DNA of 20,747 bases from an uncultured Lachnoanaerobaculum sp. (GTDB lineage Bacteria; Bacillota; Clostridia; Lachnospirales; Lachnospiraceae), in contig CAKAQP010000019.1 in assembly GCA_916720285.1 (NCBI GenBank), forward strand, positions 1 to 20,747, read 5' to 3'. The notes under the pieces are model-generated. The model was not told where the DNA came from, made no database searches, and saw nothing but the letters and a program-made list of their open reading frames with translations. Both the position numbers and the translations under genes were made by a program. This document shows, piece after piece, positions 13,807 through 20,744 of this stretch (positions are counted from its first letter, which is position 1; every line of letters starts with the position of its first letter).

Positions 13807-16206
13807 CTAATTATCTTTAAGACACTCATCCATAAGCATCACACCTTTATAGAAAGCTCCGCAGATAGAATCATAATCTTCCCATGCATAGGTCGTAAGT
13901 GATAACCATATAAGGGCATGTAAAAATTTGATTTTTTGAGCATCCACACCTTTAAGCTGTGACAAATAATAAGGTGCCAATTCTTTCCAACCATTTGTAG
14001 CTATATCAAGTCTTACTCCGTTTTCTTCAATGTAGAGTTCAAAATTCTTATTGTTAAACTGATCGTAATCTCCGTCTATGGAATAATATAATTTCGCCCA
14101 GTCATAATCCACATCACCGTATAACTCCGTACTTCCGAAGTACCCTCTCGGATCTAAGAATATAACATTAAGTTTATCGTCTACCATAGTATTGGAAAAT
14201 GTACAGTCTCCGTGGATCAATGAAAAACTCTTACAGGTATACAGGCACCGGTTTCTAACATCCTCTTTTATCTTTTCTCTGTAGAAGAATGGATTCTTAT
14301 AGTCCTTGCCGTTAATATTTATGGTCTTTTCAAGTGCAAAAGGAACCAGATTCCTTATCTTGTCCAAACGGGTGAAAGTCTTGTAAAAATATGTATCCAT
14401 TATACTGTACGGATCCACTTCTTCTTTGGTAAAACCGTGCAGTTTTTCCAAAGATGATATAAGATTGTCTATGACCTTTTTCTTTTGCTCGGTATCCAGC
14501 TCTGCTTTGTATATGTTTTGTCCGTTTATCTTTTCCATGGTAAGCGGATTTAATTCATATATTATAGGTATTTGATCGAAGTTGTATTTTTTAACTTCGC
14601 TGTACCACTTTACTTCATTGACTGCTAAAGCCTTTCCCTGATCGTCTATAGGTCTTTTTATAAGTATATTGTCATGCACTTCTATACTGTTGAACGGTCT
14701 ACATCTATACTCGCCCTCATGTCCCGAGATGCGTCTTATCGCCTCTAAGGTACCGGTTTCAACCGTATCCAGTAAGGACATTTCCTCAAACCCTATATTC
14801 TGACCCTGTAACCATCTTACGAATTCACCCGACTGCGGAGCCTGTGCCAGTATCTCCTTGTCTGAGAATATGAAAAGCCCCGCCACTCCGTGCTGCATTG
14901 ACGGCTCTTCAAAAAATTGCCCATCCTTATAAGACCATCTGCACTCGAAGTCTCTGGATATACCTATGACATTGCCCCTTGTCTCATCAATATTTACTTC
15001 TTCACCCAGTATAAGATCCGACCATACGAACATAAACCTTTTACCTGCCGGTATATGTTCAAGTGCCTGATGCAGTCCTGCAGAAGTACCCTGTCCCTGT
15101 GCCTTAACGCTTATACAGGTGGTTCCACCGAAAGCTTCGAGGTATTTTTCAAGGACTTCGTTTTTATAGTCACCTATTATTATATATTTCTTGTCCGGAT
15201 ATTTCTTGAACATGTGGAAAACTATAGGCAGATTATTTACCGGTACTATACCCTTGGGTTTGTTTCTGGTAAGATGTTCAAGTCTCGTACCCTTACCGCC
15301 GGCTTGTATGATTATATAATCCACATTTTCACCCTCTACCTTAGCCTTTATCTCACCTATCTGATCTTTAATATAAGCATCACAGACATCTATTGCTCCA
15401 CCTTTCATAACCACTCTCCCCTTATTCAACCATAATGCATGGTCACATAATCTTTTTACGGATTCCGTTGCATGAGATACATAAAGAAGTGTCGTTCCTC
15501 CGTCAAGAAGCTCCTTCATTCTCTTTTCACACTTTAGCTGAAACGCATAATCACCTACCGCAAGCACTTCATCACATATCAGTATGTCAGACTTTACCAT
15601 TGTCGCTATCGCAAATCCAAGACGTGCCGCCATACCCGATGAATAGTTCTTGATAGGCATATCAAGAAAGTTTTGAAGTTCCGCAAATTCAACTATCTCA
15701 TCAAAATGTTCTTTCATGAATTTTTCATTATATCCGAGCACCGCACCGTTTAAATATATATTTTCTCTTGCTGTAAGGTCGTAATCAAAACCGGCTCCGA
15801 GTTCGATAAGCGGAGCTATACTTCCGCTGACCGTTACCTTACCCTCGTAGGGTTTTAATATACCGCATATAAGCTTAAGAAGTGTGGACTTACCGGATCC
15901 GTTTACACCTATAAAGCCCCATGCCTCTCCTCTTTTTATCTCTAAAGATACATCTTTAAGAGCAAAGAATTCCTTGAACATCAGTTCTTTTCTTATGAGT
16001 TTTATAAAATATTCTTTGAGATTATCTATTCGTTCGGAAGCAATATTAAATCTTACACTTACATTGTCGACCTTTACCACCGTATCTTCTATAGCTTTCT
16101 TTTCATGCTCAGAATCTTCATTTGCATTTACATCCCTACTATCATGCTGATCGTTTATTTCATCGATCAACTCTTCTATTATTTCATCATCTTTTCTTAC
16201 ATCCAT
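13807..16206 (-). CDS. Triple-domain protein: polysaccharide-export ABC ATPase + nucleotidyltransferase + APH/choline-kinase-like domain
   Basis: 799 residues in one uninterrupted frame from the ATG at 16206 (CGGAG 9 bases upstream). An acidic ~40-residue N-terminus precedes an ABC ATPase of the TagH/Wzt type (~42-285): Walker A GVNGSGKST (100-108), signature YSSGM (188-192), Walker B ILICDE (208-213), switch His245. Next is a nucleotidyltransferase (~296-510): QAGGKGTRL (301-309), KPKG (316-319), acidic metal motif VWSDL (394-398). The C-terminal part (~515-799) is an APH/choline-kinase fold: MEKINGQ hinge, IHGDCTFSN (664-672, catalytic D667 and N672) and FLDPRG (683-688, metal-binding D685). 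All three sets of catalytic residues look intact. Wzt proteins normally carry a glycan-binding domain here. The pair resembles kinase/nucleotidyltransferase couples such as LicA/LicC, so a small phosphorylated sugar or alcohol is a likely substrate. The partner permease gene is 24 bases upstream. Confidence 0.9.
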   Translation of the reverse strand: MDVRKDDEIIEELIDEINDQHDSRDVNANEDSEHEKKAIEDTVVKVDNVSVRFNIASERIDNLKEYFIKLIRKELMFKEFFALKDVSLEIKRGEAWGFIGVNGSGKSTLLKLICGILKPYEGKVTVSGSIAPLIELGAGFDYDLTARENIYLNGAVLGYNEKFMKEHFDEIVEFAELQNFLDMPIKNYSSGMAARLGFAIATMVKSDILICDEVLAVGDYAFQLKCEKRMKELLDGGTTLLYVSHATESVKRLCDHALWLNKGRVVMKGGAIDVCDAYIKDQIGEIKAKVEGENVDYIIIQAGGKGTRLEHLTRNKPKGIVPVNNLPIVFHMFKKYPDKKYIIIGDYKNEVLEKYLEAFGGTTCISVKAQGQGTSAGLHQALEHIPAGKRFMFVWSDLILGEEVNIDETRGNVIGISRDFECRWSYKDGQFFEEPSMQHGVAGLFIFSDKEILAQAPQSGEFVRWLQGQNIGFEEMSLLDTVETGTLEAIRRISGHEGEYRCRPFNSIEVHDNILIKRPIDDQGKALAVNEVKWYSEVKKYNFDQIPIIYELNPLTMEKINGQNIYKAELDTEQKKKVIDNLISSLEKLHGFTKEEVDPYSIMDTYFYKTFTRLDKIRNLVPFALEKTININGKDYKNPFFYREKIKEDVRNRCLYTCKSFSLIHGDCTFSNTMVDDKLNVIFLDPRGYFGSTELYGDVDYDWAKLYYSIDGDYDQFNNKNFELYIEENGVRLDIATNGWKELAPYYLSQLKGVDAQKIKFLHALIWLSLTTYAWEDYDSICGAFYKGVMLMDECLKDN

Positions 16207-16230
16207 AAAAGATCGCTCCGTCCTAATAAA

Positions 16231-17025
16231 TTAAATATAAAGTATAAACTTATCCTGTGTTTTTAAAAATATTACCGTACCTAAAACAAGTGAAAACAAT
16301 GACCATGCAACACCGTTTGCAATAAGTTCAACCGGAGGGAATACTCCTTGCAACACTATTGTACGAAATTGTTCTATATACAAATACAGCGGATTAAAAT
16401 TCTTAACAAAAAAAAGCAATTCCGGATTGGATTCAAGCATACTAAGCGGATAAAATATCGGTGTCAAATACATCCAAACCATAAGTATTACACCGTAAAT
16501 GTATTGGATATCCCTGAAAAACACTGTGGCCTGTGCAAGTATAAGACCGACTCCGACACATAAAACATAAACCTGAAGCAATATTACCGGTATAAAAAGC
16601 ATAAACCAGTTGAATTTGATATTGCATACTATGAACACGATAAGCATAGCACCCAGTGCAAATAAAGTATTAACAAAAGAACTTGAGATTTTTGATAATG
16701 TGAAAATATATTTGGGTACATAGGTTTTCTTTAACAATGCCGCATTGCCGACTATAGACCACATAGCATGATTGGTTGATTCGGAAAAGAAATTATAAAT
16801 AGTCTGACCTATTATAAAATAGACAGGATAGTTAACTATATCAAATCTAAACATATTGGAAAACACGATCACCATTACTACCATGATCAAAAGAGGACTC
16901 ATGATACTCCATATATATCCCAGGAAGCTTCTTCTGTACTTTAATTTTATATCTTTTATTATAAGCTGCTTTAACAGTGGCTCATAATGTTTATAGGTAT
17001 TTATTCTATCAATAAGTTTTAACAT
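16231..17025 (-). CDS. ABC-2-type polysaccharide export permease (TagG/Wzm-like)
   Basis: A 264-residue integral membrane protein with six predicted membrane segments, the first around WSIMSPLLIMVVMVIVFSNM (39-58) and the last near the C-terminus. The cytosolic N-terminus has KDIKLKYRRSFLGYIW, the conserved coupling region of TagG/Wzm permeases. FFRDIQYIYG and the membrane-reentrant YLTPIFYP motif are also standard for the family. It should move a lipid-linked polysaccharide across the cytoplasmic membrane, powered by the ATPase domain of the adjacent 799-residue protein. The ATG at 17025 has GGAG 7 bases upstream. It lies 26 bases after the GT2 gene. No separate second ATPase or Wzx/Wzy gene is seen, so the glycan is probably completed in the cytosol before export. 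Confidence 0.92.
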   Translation of the reverse strand: MLKLIDRINTYKHYEPLLKQLIIKDIKLKYRRSFLGYIWSIMSPLLIMVVMVIVFSNMFRFDIVNYPVYFIIGQTIYNFFSESTNHAMWSIVGNAALLKKTYVPKYIFTLSKISSSFVNTLFALGAMLIVFIVCNIKFNWFMLFIPVILLQVYVLCVGVGLILAQATVFFRDIQYIYGVILMVWMYLTPIFYPLSMLESNPELLFFVKNFNPLYLYIEQFRTIVLQGVFPPVELIANGVAWSLFSLVLGTVIFLKTQDKFILYI

Positions 17026-17051
17026 ATTATTACTCCATCCTCATAACGGTT

Positions 17052-18080
17052 TTATTTATAAAATATCCTTACCAAAAAGCTTATAAAAGAATAAGTCATG
17101 TAGTTTGTCACCCTTAAGATCTTGATCGCCGGGTTTATATTTTTATTATAAATATCCCTATACTCCTTTTTAAGTTTATGCTCGAATTTTATAAATTCAC
17201 TTTTTCTCGAATATTTCATACTCAACATGACCTTGTATTTACCGGAAATAACTCTTGCGATAATTGCGGCTATGTAATATTTTTTAGCCTCGGAACATAT
17301 CTTTTCTTTGTAAAGATCCGAATAAAATCTCAGTAAAGAATCTATCACCAAACTGTAATTTTTTTCATTTTTCTGCATTTTTTCGATCGATACGCTCTGA
17401 CCTTTTCTCCCTATCCTGTAATAATAAACTATATCCTTTATAAAAAGTATAGTATTGACATAGGGTATGGGATACAGTATGTATTCCGCATCAACATAAT
17501 ACGAGTTCTCATCGATCTTTATGCCGTTATCATAAAGTATTGCGGTCTTTACAGTCATGTTATGCATCTTTATATACAGTTTTTTTGCTATCTCATCAAA
17601 CTTATATTCTTTATTATATTCAACGCCGTCAAAAGCAACTTCAAACTCCTGTTTGAGTTTGAAATTCGACATGTCACCGCTTCCGTCATCATAAGCCCAA
17701 TAAAATCCCGAATAAACAATATCCGTATCGCAAGAACCTAGGCATTTTACAAGGTTTATAAATGCCTCTTTACCTACAGTGTCGTCCGCATCGACTACTT
17801 TAAAATATTTTCCTTTTGCATACTTTATTCCGTAATTGATACCCGAACCGTGCCCACCGTTTTCCTTGTTAAATAACCTGAAGTTATCCGGATATTTTTC
17901 AACATATTCAGAGGATATCGACTCCGTATCATCAACAGAGCCGTCATTGATTATCAACACCTCAATATCATCCATGATCTCGGGTATACAAAAAGAATCC
18001 AGGTTTTCCCTTATATATGCCTGTGCATTATATGCCGGAACAACGACCGATAATACCTTCGACTTTTCCTTAAGTTCCAT
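17052..18080 (-). CDS. Family-2 glycosyltransferase (GT-A)
   Basis: 342 residues. VLSVVVPAYNAQAYI (9-23), IINDGSVDDT (43-52), NKENGGHGSGINYGI (71-85) and VVDADD (95-100) form the GT2 nucleotide-sugar site, ending ~residue 230. The remaining ~110 residues are helical and basic, with a hydrophobic C-terminal end (YSFISFLVRIFYK) that may anchor it to the membrane. The ATG at 18080 lies within the last codons of hddA (11-base overlap); the nearest Shine-Dalgarno (GAGGT) is ~15 bases upstream, so coupling to hddA is likely. As the first transferase of the operon, directly after the heptose kinase, it could start the chain on a carrier lipid, but nothing in the sequence proves that. Confidence 0.88.
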   Translation of the reverse strand: MELKEKSKVLSVVVPAYNAQAYIRENLDSFCIPEIMDDIEVLIINDGSVDDTESISSEYVEKYPDNFRLFNKENGGHGSGINYGIKYAKGKYFKVVDADDTVGKEAFINLVKCLGSCDTDIVYSGFYWAYDDGSGDMSNFKLKQEFEVAFDGVEYNKEYKFDEIAKKLYIKMHNMTVKTAILYDNGIKIDENSYYVDAEYILYPIPYVNTILFIKDIVYYYRIGRKGQSVSIEKMQKNEKNYSLVIDSLLRFYSDLYKEKICSEAKKYYIAAIIARVISGKYKVMLSMKYSRKSEFIKFEHKLKKEYRDIYNKNINPAIKILRVTNYMTYSFISFLVRIFYK

Positions 18081-19083
18081 AAGTATTCTTTGTTACCTCA
18101 AAACTTTCCGGTGAATAATGTATTACCTTGGTACCTGCATTTTCGAACTTGAACGGTACATATAAAAGATTACTGAGTGCGTTCTGTACTGCCGCCTGTT
18201 TATCTTTTTCAACATAAAAAAGCAAAAAGCCTCCGCCACCGGCTCCGAGTAATTTCCCTCCGAGTGCCCCTGCATTCATAGCCTTTTCATATAATATATC
18301 TATATCATTGGTAGATATCTTGCTTTCGATACCTCTTTTTAATTTCCACGTATAATCAAGCATTCTTCCGAATTCACTAAGATCGGTATCGGAAGTCAAG
18401 ATCTTATGAGCCTCATCAACCAATCCGAGCATCTCGATAAGCTCTTTTTTCTTGTTTTTAATAGCAGTTTCGGTACCTTTTTGTATATCGGAAGAAAACC
18501 TTGAAAAACCTGTAAAAAACAACATCAGGTTGTCATTAAGTTCTTCTTTTTTCTTTGGAGATATGATTATGGGTTCCACTTCATATCCGCCCTGATTAAA
18601 AATAATTCTGTTAAGTCCTCCGAACGATGCAGCGATCTGATCTTGAACCCCGCCGCTTTCATTACAAAGTTCTCTCTCAAGATATATAGCTTCATCAGCC
18701 AACCTTCTCTTGTCCGCATACTTACCCTTTAACGCATAAAAAGCATTAAGCAATCCTACCGCAAATGAACTGCTGGTACCTAAACCGGAACGTGCCGGAA
18801 GATCCGCATCGTAAGTGATCCTAAGTTCATGCATGTCCAAATATTTCATCGCCTCTCTAACAGCAGGATGTTCTATTTCGTCTACGCTCTTAACGGATTC
18901 GGTTCTTGAATACACTATTTGAGAACTGTATTCAAAAAATCTCGGAAGATGCCTTACGGTCAAATAACAATATTTATCAAATGTTGTTGAGATGACAGCT
19001 CCTCCGTTTTCCATATAAAATCCCGGAAAGTCTGTACCTCCTCCGAAAAAAGACATCCTGAAAGGAGTTCTTGTAATTATCAT
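18070..19083 (-). CDS. hddA: HddA-type D-glycero-alpha-D-manno-heptose 7-phosphate kinase (GHMP family)
   Basis: 337 residues, cytosolic. TRTPFRMSFFGGGTDFP (4-20) is the hallmark N-terminus of HddA and related sugar 7-/1-kinases. LPARSGLGTSSSFAVG (95-110) is the GHMP ATP loop, and GGKLLGAGGGGFLLFY near residues 285-300 is motif 3. The predicted reaction makes D-glycero-alpha-D-manno-heptose 1,7-bisphosphate from the gmhA product, heading to a GDP-heptose. Close relatives act on L-fucose (FKP-type fucokinase), so the substrate rests on the presence of gmhA in the same operon. The ATG at 19083 has GGAGC 7 bases upstream. It is the first operon gene; a promoter and a leader hairpin lie within 125 bases upstream. 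Confidence 0.85.
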   Translation of the reverse strand: MIITRTPFRMSFFGGGTDFPGFYMENGGAVISTTFDKYCYLTVRHLPRFFEYSSQIVYSRTESVKSVDEIEHPAVREAMKYLDMHELRITYDADLPARSGLGTSSSFAVGLLNAFYALKGKYADKRRLADEAIYLERELCNESGGVQDQIAASFGGLNRIIFNQGGYEVEPIIISPKKKEELNDNLMLFFTGFSRFSSDIQKGTETAIKNKKKELIEMLGLVDEAHKILTSDTDLSEFGRMLDYTWKLKRGIESKISTNDIDILYEKAMNAGALGGKLLGAGGGGFLLFYVEKDKQAAVQNALSNLLYVPFKFENAGTKVIHYSPESFEVTKNTYGT

Positions 19084-19118
19084 TATTTTTGCTCCTTATA
19101 TTATCTTTGTAAAAATCA

Positions 19119-19148
19119 TCCCTAGTTTGATATAAACAAAACTAGGGA
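19119..19148 (-). promoter_or_regulatory. Leader hairpin upstream of hddA, candidate attenuator
   Basis: A perfect 10-bp inverted repeat (TCCCTAGTTT at 19119-19128, AAACTAGGGA at 19139-19148) with a 10-base loop. In the predicted leader RNA it starts ~20 bases after the transcript start and is followed by TGATTTTTAC, a short U run displaced by three bases. It could act as a weak terminator/attenuator, a processivity-factor loading site, or a stability element for the 15-kb transcript. Confidence 0.5.
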
Positions 19149-19176
19149 CTTTTATAAAACTCTTTTACTTCCTGCG

Positions 19177-19205
19177 ATTATACTATATTTTATTATATAA
19201 TGCAA
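19177..19205 (-). promoter_or_regulatory. Promoter for the polysaccharide operon (hddA)
   Basis: On the minus strand, TTGCAT (plus-strand bases 19200-19205), a 17-base spacer and a perfect TATAAT (19177-19182), predicting a start near 19170 and a ~87-base leader. The -35 box matches only in its TTG; the -10 box is ideal. Confidence 0.5.
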
Positions 19206-19234
19206 ATATATATTCTAAATTAATATTTAATCTT

Positions 19235-19328
19235 AAGATGGGGCAAGGCATTATATTCTCTGTGTAAAAAGTCCCATATCACCCAATATAAAAGCAACTT
19301 TCAAGGCTTGTCCCCATTTTATTTTTTT
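19235..19328 (+). terminator. Orphan plus-strand terminator-like long hairpin
   Basis: AAGATGGGGCAAG (19235-19247) pairs with CTTGTCCCCATTTT (19307-19320) with one bulged T, closing a ~59-base loop; TTTTATTTTTTT (19317-19328) follows. The run of T residues makes it an intrinsic terminator for rightward transcription, yet no rightward gene precedes it. It may end a small RNA, an antisense transcript, or form the control element of a leader. Confidence 0.45.
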
Positions 19329-19344
19329 AAGTGACCTCCCCTTA

Positions 19345-19354
19345 CGTATATACG
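19345..19354. promoter_or_regulatory. Perfect 10-base palindrome, possible operator
   Basis: CGTATATACG reads the same on both strands and stands out in the AT-rich spacer between the two divergent transcription units. Short and self-complementary AT-rich words can occur by chance, so this is a weak call. Apart from this I see nothing in 19329-19436. Confidence 0.2.
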
Positions 19355-19436
19355 GTTAATGGTTTTGTTTTTCATTCTTTATAAAAATAGCATTTATATT
19401 ACTTCTTTTATACTTTTTGTTATAAACATTACAGGC

Positions 19437-19465
19437 TTGACTTAATGCCCGTCACTTCGTTTTAT
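19437..19465 (+). promoter_or_regulatory. Weak candidate promoter ahead of the tandem repeat
   Basis: TTGACT (19437-19442), 17-base spacer, TTTTAT (19460-19465). The -35 box is good and the -10 box matches four of six. It would read across the 27-base duplication toward the acyltransferase gene. Confidence 0.3.
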
Positions 19466-19517
19466 ATGCAGTAAAAATACTTTCTAAAATATATGCAGTA
19501 AAAATACTTTCTAAAAT
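19464..19517. repeat. Perfect 27-base tandem duplication
   Basis: Two identical head-to-tail copies, 19464-19490 and 19491-19517, each beginning ATATGCAGTAAAAATAC and ending TTTCTAAAAT, with no mismatch. It lies between two candidate rightward promoters upstream of the acyltransferase gene, where a change in copy number would alter spacing. Confidence 0.9.
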
Positions 19518-19520
19518 ATC

Positions 19521-19549
19521 TTGCTACCGGATACTTAATAAGATATAAT
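19521..19549 (+). promoter_or_regulatory. Candidate promoter for the acyltransferase gene
   Basis: TTGCTA (19521-19526), a 17-base spacer and TATAAT (19544-19549). It begins three bases after the tandem duplication. A second TATAAT at 19571-19576 has only a TTGACT nine bases before it, too close to be its -35 box. Confidence 0.45.
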
Positions 19550-19600
19550 TACAAATTGACTTAGTATTTATATAATAAAGGTCGGTAGTAAACTTTTCGG

Positions 19601-19643
19601 AAAGGAGTCCGGTGTACATACTTATACACACCGGTATTACATT
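19601..19643 (+). promoter_or_regulatory. Remote Shine-Dalgarno with intervening hairpin
   Basis: AAAGGAG (19601-19607) is the only good ribosome site before the acyltransferase ATG at 19644, but it is 36 bases away. Between them CCGGTGT (19609-19615) and ACACCGG (19628-19634) form a perfect 7-bp stem with a 12-base loop. If folded, it leaves 10 unpaired bases between the site and the ATG, close to a normal spacing. No site is seen directly before the ATG. Confidence 0.6.
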
Positions 19644-19647
19644 ATGA
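19612..19647 (+). CDS. Possible 11-codon leader peptide coupled to the acyltransferase gene
   Basis: A GTG at 19612, 4 bases after AAAGGAG, opens a short frame encoding MYILIHTGITL whose TGA overlaps the next start as ATGA (19644-19647). This is the classic termination-reinitiation layout and would explain why the real gene has no adjacent ribosome site. The peptide has no regulatory amino-acid run. Its coding bases are the same ones that form the 7-bp hairpin, so the two explanations compete. Confidence 0.35.
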   Translation: MYILIHTGITL

Positions 19648-20705
19648 AAAATAAAGATGGACAAGCAAACGACCGTATTGAATATATCGATATATTGGCG
19701 GTCCTTTCATGCTTAGCTGTGGTATTCTTACACTCAAACGGTATATTTTGGTCATTTAAAAAAAGCAGATGGTGGATATATGCCGATATTATAGAATCTG
19801 TATTTTATTTTGCCGTTCCGGTTTGTTTCATGCTTGCAGGAGCGACTTTACTGGATTACAGAAAAAAATATTCCACCGAAGAATTTTTTGCAAAAAGGAT
19901 CAATAAGATTTTAATACCCTTTATATTTTGGAGCATAGTCGGAATCGCTATGAGATTTATTAACGGTTCTGTGGATGCCGGGATCTTTACCCCCTTGAAT
20001 ATATTGGACTCCGTGATCAACACAAAAGCAAACGGCGGTACTTATTGGATATTTATCTGCTTATTTACAACATATTTGATTATTCCGGTCTTTACTTTTA
20101 TCCCCGAGGAGAACAAAAAGGAGATCTTTTTATATATAATATCGGGCTTTGTACTGTTAAATGTAACCCTTCCCTTGATATCTTCTTTGACCGGTTATGT
20201 GATACCATGGAATATAGGTTTTATTATGCCTATGGGTGCCAATTATGTTATTTATCTGCTGATCGGATACTGTATTGACAGATATGATATCAAAAAAAAC
20301 TCCCGAATATTTATTTATATTCTCGGGCTTTTCGGTTTGTTGCTTCAAATGTTGGGAACACTGTATTTATCATTCAGAGACAACTCTTTGAATGAAACTT
20401 TTAAGGGTTATATGGGCTTACCTTGTATATTGTATTCAACGGCTCTGTTTTTATTTTTCAGGAATTTACAAGCTTCCGGGATAAGGAACGTATTATATAA
20501 TGCAGCTTCGGTATTCAGAAAACAAGTGCTCGGCATATATCTGTTACATTATTTTGTTATGGCTGTGGTTAGAAGATTCATTACCTTTAACGATCAAAAT
20601 GTTAAATACAGAATATTACTTGGATTGGTTGCGTTCTTCACTTCATGGATAATAGTAAAGATCGGTCAAAAAATTCCTGTTTTAAAAAAGTTATTACCCC
20701 AATAA
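19644..20705 (+). CDS. Acyltransferase-3 family membrane protein (surface glycan O-acyltransferase)
   Basis: 353 residues, the normal length for the family, with about ten membrane helices. YIDILAVLSCLAVVFLHSNG near the N-terminus carries the conserved catalytic-type His (H30) at the end of helix 1. Then come SVFYFAVPVCFMLAGATLL (helix 2), FFAKRINKILIPFIFWS (the basic RxxKIxxPF loop) and YWIFICLFTTYLIIPVF. The C-terminus has VLGIYLLHYFVM with the second conserved His. Such proteins move acetyl or similar groups from a cytosolic donor to an extracytoplasmic sugar (OatA/WecH type). The N-terminus is cytosolic and there is no SGNH domain. There is no other start in the frame upstream, so ATG 19644 stands despite its odd ribosome site. 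It is intact, unlike the decayed homologue at the far end of the operon, and may act on the same polysaccharide. Confidence 0.88.
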   Translation: MKNKDGQANDRIEYIDILAVLSCLAVVFLHSNGIFWSFKKSRWWIYADIIESVFYFAVPVCFMLAGATLLDYRKKYSTEEFFAKRINKILIPFIFWSIVGIAMRFINGSVDAGIFTPLNILDSVINTKANGGTYWIFICLFTTYLIIPVFTFIPEENKKEIFLYIISGFVLLNVTLPLISSLTGYVIPWNIGFIMPMGANYVIYLLIGYCIDRYDIKKNSRIFIYILGLFGLLLQMLGTLYLSFRDNSLNETFKGYMGLPCILYSTALFLFFRNLQASGIRNVLYNAASVFRKQVLGIYLLHYFVMAVVRRFITFNDQNVKYRILLGLVAFFTSWIIVKIGQKIPVLKKLLPQ

Positions 20706-20744
20706 GACATATTTAATTACAATACACTGAAAGGAATTATTTTT

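Noticed and set aside
14917..15435. 172-codon plus-strand frame
   Set aside because: Entirely opposite the triple-fusion gene, whose three domains are unmistakable; no initiation signal.
19206..19328. T-box or known metabolite riboswitch in the divergent control region
   Set aside because: I see no T-box AGGGTGG-type motif or other riboswitch core that I can recognise; only the terminator-like hairpin is supported.
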